This document shows, piece after piece, positions 63,659 to 64,000 of a stretch of DNA of 64,000 bases (within the stretch, counting starts at the first letter, position 1; each line of letters opens with the position of its first letter). This DNA is from Janthinobacterium psychrotolerans. GTDB lineage: Bacteria; Pseudomonadota; Gammaproteobacteria; Burkholderiales; Burkholderiaceae_D. A model generated the notes under the pieces. That model saw nothing but the letters and a program-made list of their open reading frames with translations. It did no database searches and had not been told where the DNA came from. The DNA lies in NCBI RefSeq assembly GCF_001677885.1, contig NZ_LOCQ01000046.1, positions 1 to 64,000 of the forward strand, written 5' to 3'. The translations under genes were made by a program, and so were the position numbers.

Positions 63659-64000
63659 ATGGCCAAGCTTACTTTTCCCCGCCTGCTGGTCGCCTGCGCA
63701 CTGGCGGCATCAACGATTGCGCCGCTGGCGCAGGCCGAACGCCTGAAAGACCTGGCCAGTATCGCCGGCGTGCGCCAGAATCAGCTGATGGGCTATGGCC
63801 TGGTGGTGGGCCTCGATGGCAGCGGCGACCAGACCACCCAGACCCCGTTTACCATCCAGAGCGTGGCGGCGATGCTGCAGCAGCAGGGCATCAACCTGCC
63901 GCAGGGCTCCAGCCTGCAACTGAAAAACGTCGCCGCCGTGATGGTGACGACGTCCTTGCCGGCGTTTGCCCAGCCGGGCCAGATGCTCGACGTGACGGTG
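63659..64000 (+). CDS. flgI: Flagellar P-ring protein FlgI (5' part, cut by window end)
   Basis: The first 114 residues are present. A signal peptide (1-26, ending AQA) precedes mature [32 protein letters not shown], the classic FlgI N-terminus. The frame is open to the last base, so the gene continues to the right. It begins three bases after the flgH stop. FlgA encoded on the other strand is its assembly chaperone. Confidence 0.95.
   Translation, partial: MAKLTFPRLLVACALAASTIAPLAQAERLKDLASIAGVRQNQLMGYGLVVGLDGSGDQTTQTPFTIQSVAAMLQQQGINLPQGSSLQLKNVAAVMVTTSLPAFAQPGQMLDVTV

Overview
The window reads as chromosomal DNA of a high-GC betaproteobacterium of the family Oxalobacteraceae (Janthinobacterium / Duganella / Massilia type). 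The reasons are a CqsA/LqsA-type quorum-sensing locus of the Janthinobacterium JQS kind, a PEP-CTERM exported protein, a MotCD-type stator beside fliA, and betaproteobacterial gene orders such as rne/rluC/HAD/Rieske/sppA and ribF-ileS-lspA. No rRNA, complete tRNA, CRISPR array or insertion sequence is visible. Positions 106-125 match the 3' end of an initiator tRNA and may be the att scar of an element lying outside the left edge.

Layout: 1-234 is non-coding (tRNA-like fragment, terminators). 235-5003 (minus) is a four-gene cluster: XdhC-like maturation factor, AlkA-like DNA glycosylase, and the small and large subunits of a Tat-exported molybdenum hydroxylase. 5110-12626 holds a 44-aa membrane peptide and a minus-strand housekeeping run (ribF, ileS, lspA, coaBC, dut, and an M48-like lipoprotein with altered zinc ligands). 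12878-16818 (minus) is tonB-exbB-exbD-exbD plus a TPR protein behind an internal terminator. 17341-22184 (minus) is the PrkA kinase / DUF444 / SpoVR stress operon. 22753-26323 (plus) has an adenine-deaminase-type enzyme and a large FtsX-like permease.

26341-30084 is the quorum-sensing locus: jqsS-jqsR leftward and jqsA rightward. A truncated haemoglobin and rmuC follow. 31920-36315 (minus) holds moaA, a fused mobA-moeA gene and chrA; the Mo-cofactor genes would supply the hydroxylase at the left end. 36399-43383 has rne with a long leader, then rluC, a HAD phosphatase, a Rieske protein and sppA. 43384-44272 contains a strong candidate small RNA and an orphan 117-aa gene. 44273-46061 holds an RsuA-type pseudouridine synthase and a fumarylacetoacetase-family protein.

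46200-54171 (plus) is a flagellar cluster: flhB, flhA, flhF, flhG, fliA, motC, motD. After a SUI1/YciH gene, an orphan secreted protein and a PEP-CTERM protein comes the second flagellar cluster: flgN-flgM and flgA leftward, flgB-C-D-E-F-G-H-I rightward, with flgI cut by the window end. A textbook sigma-28 promoter precedes flgM, linking the anti-sigma gene to fliA in the same window.
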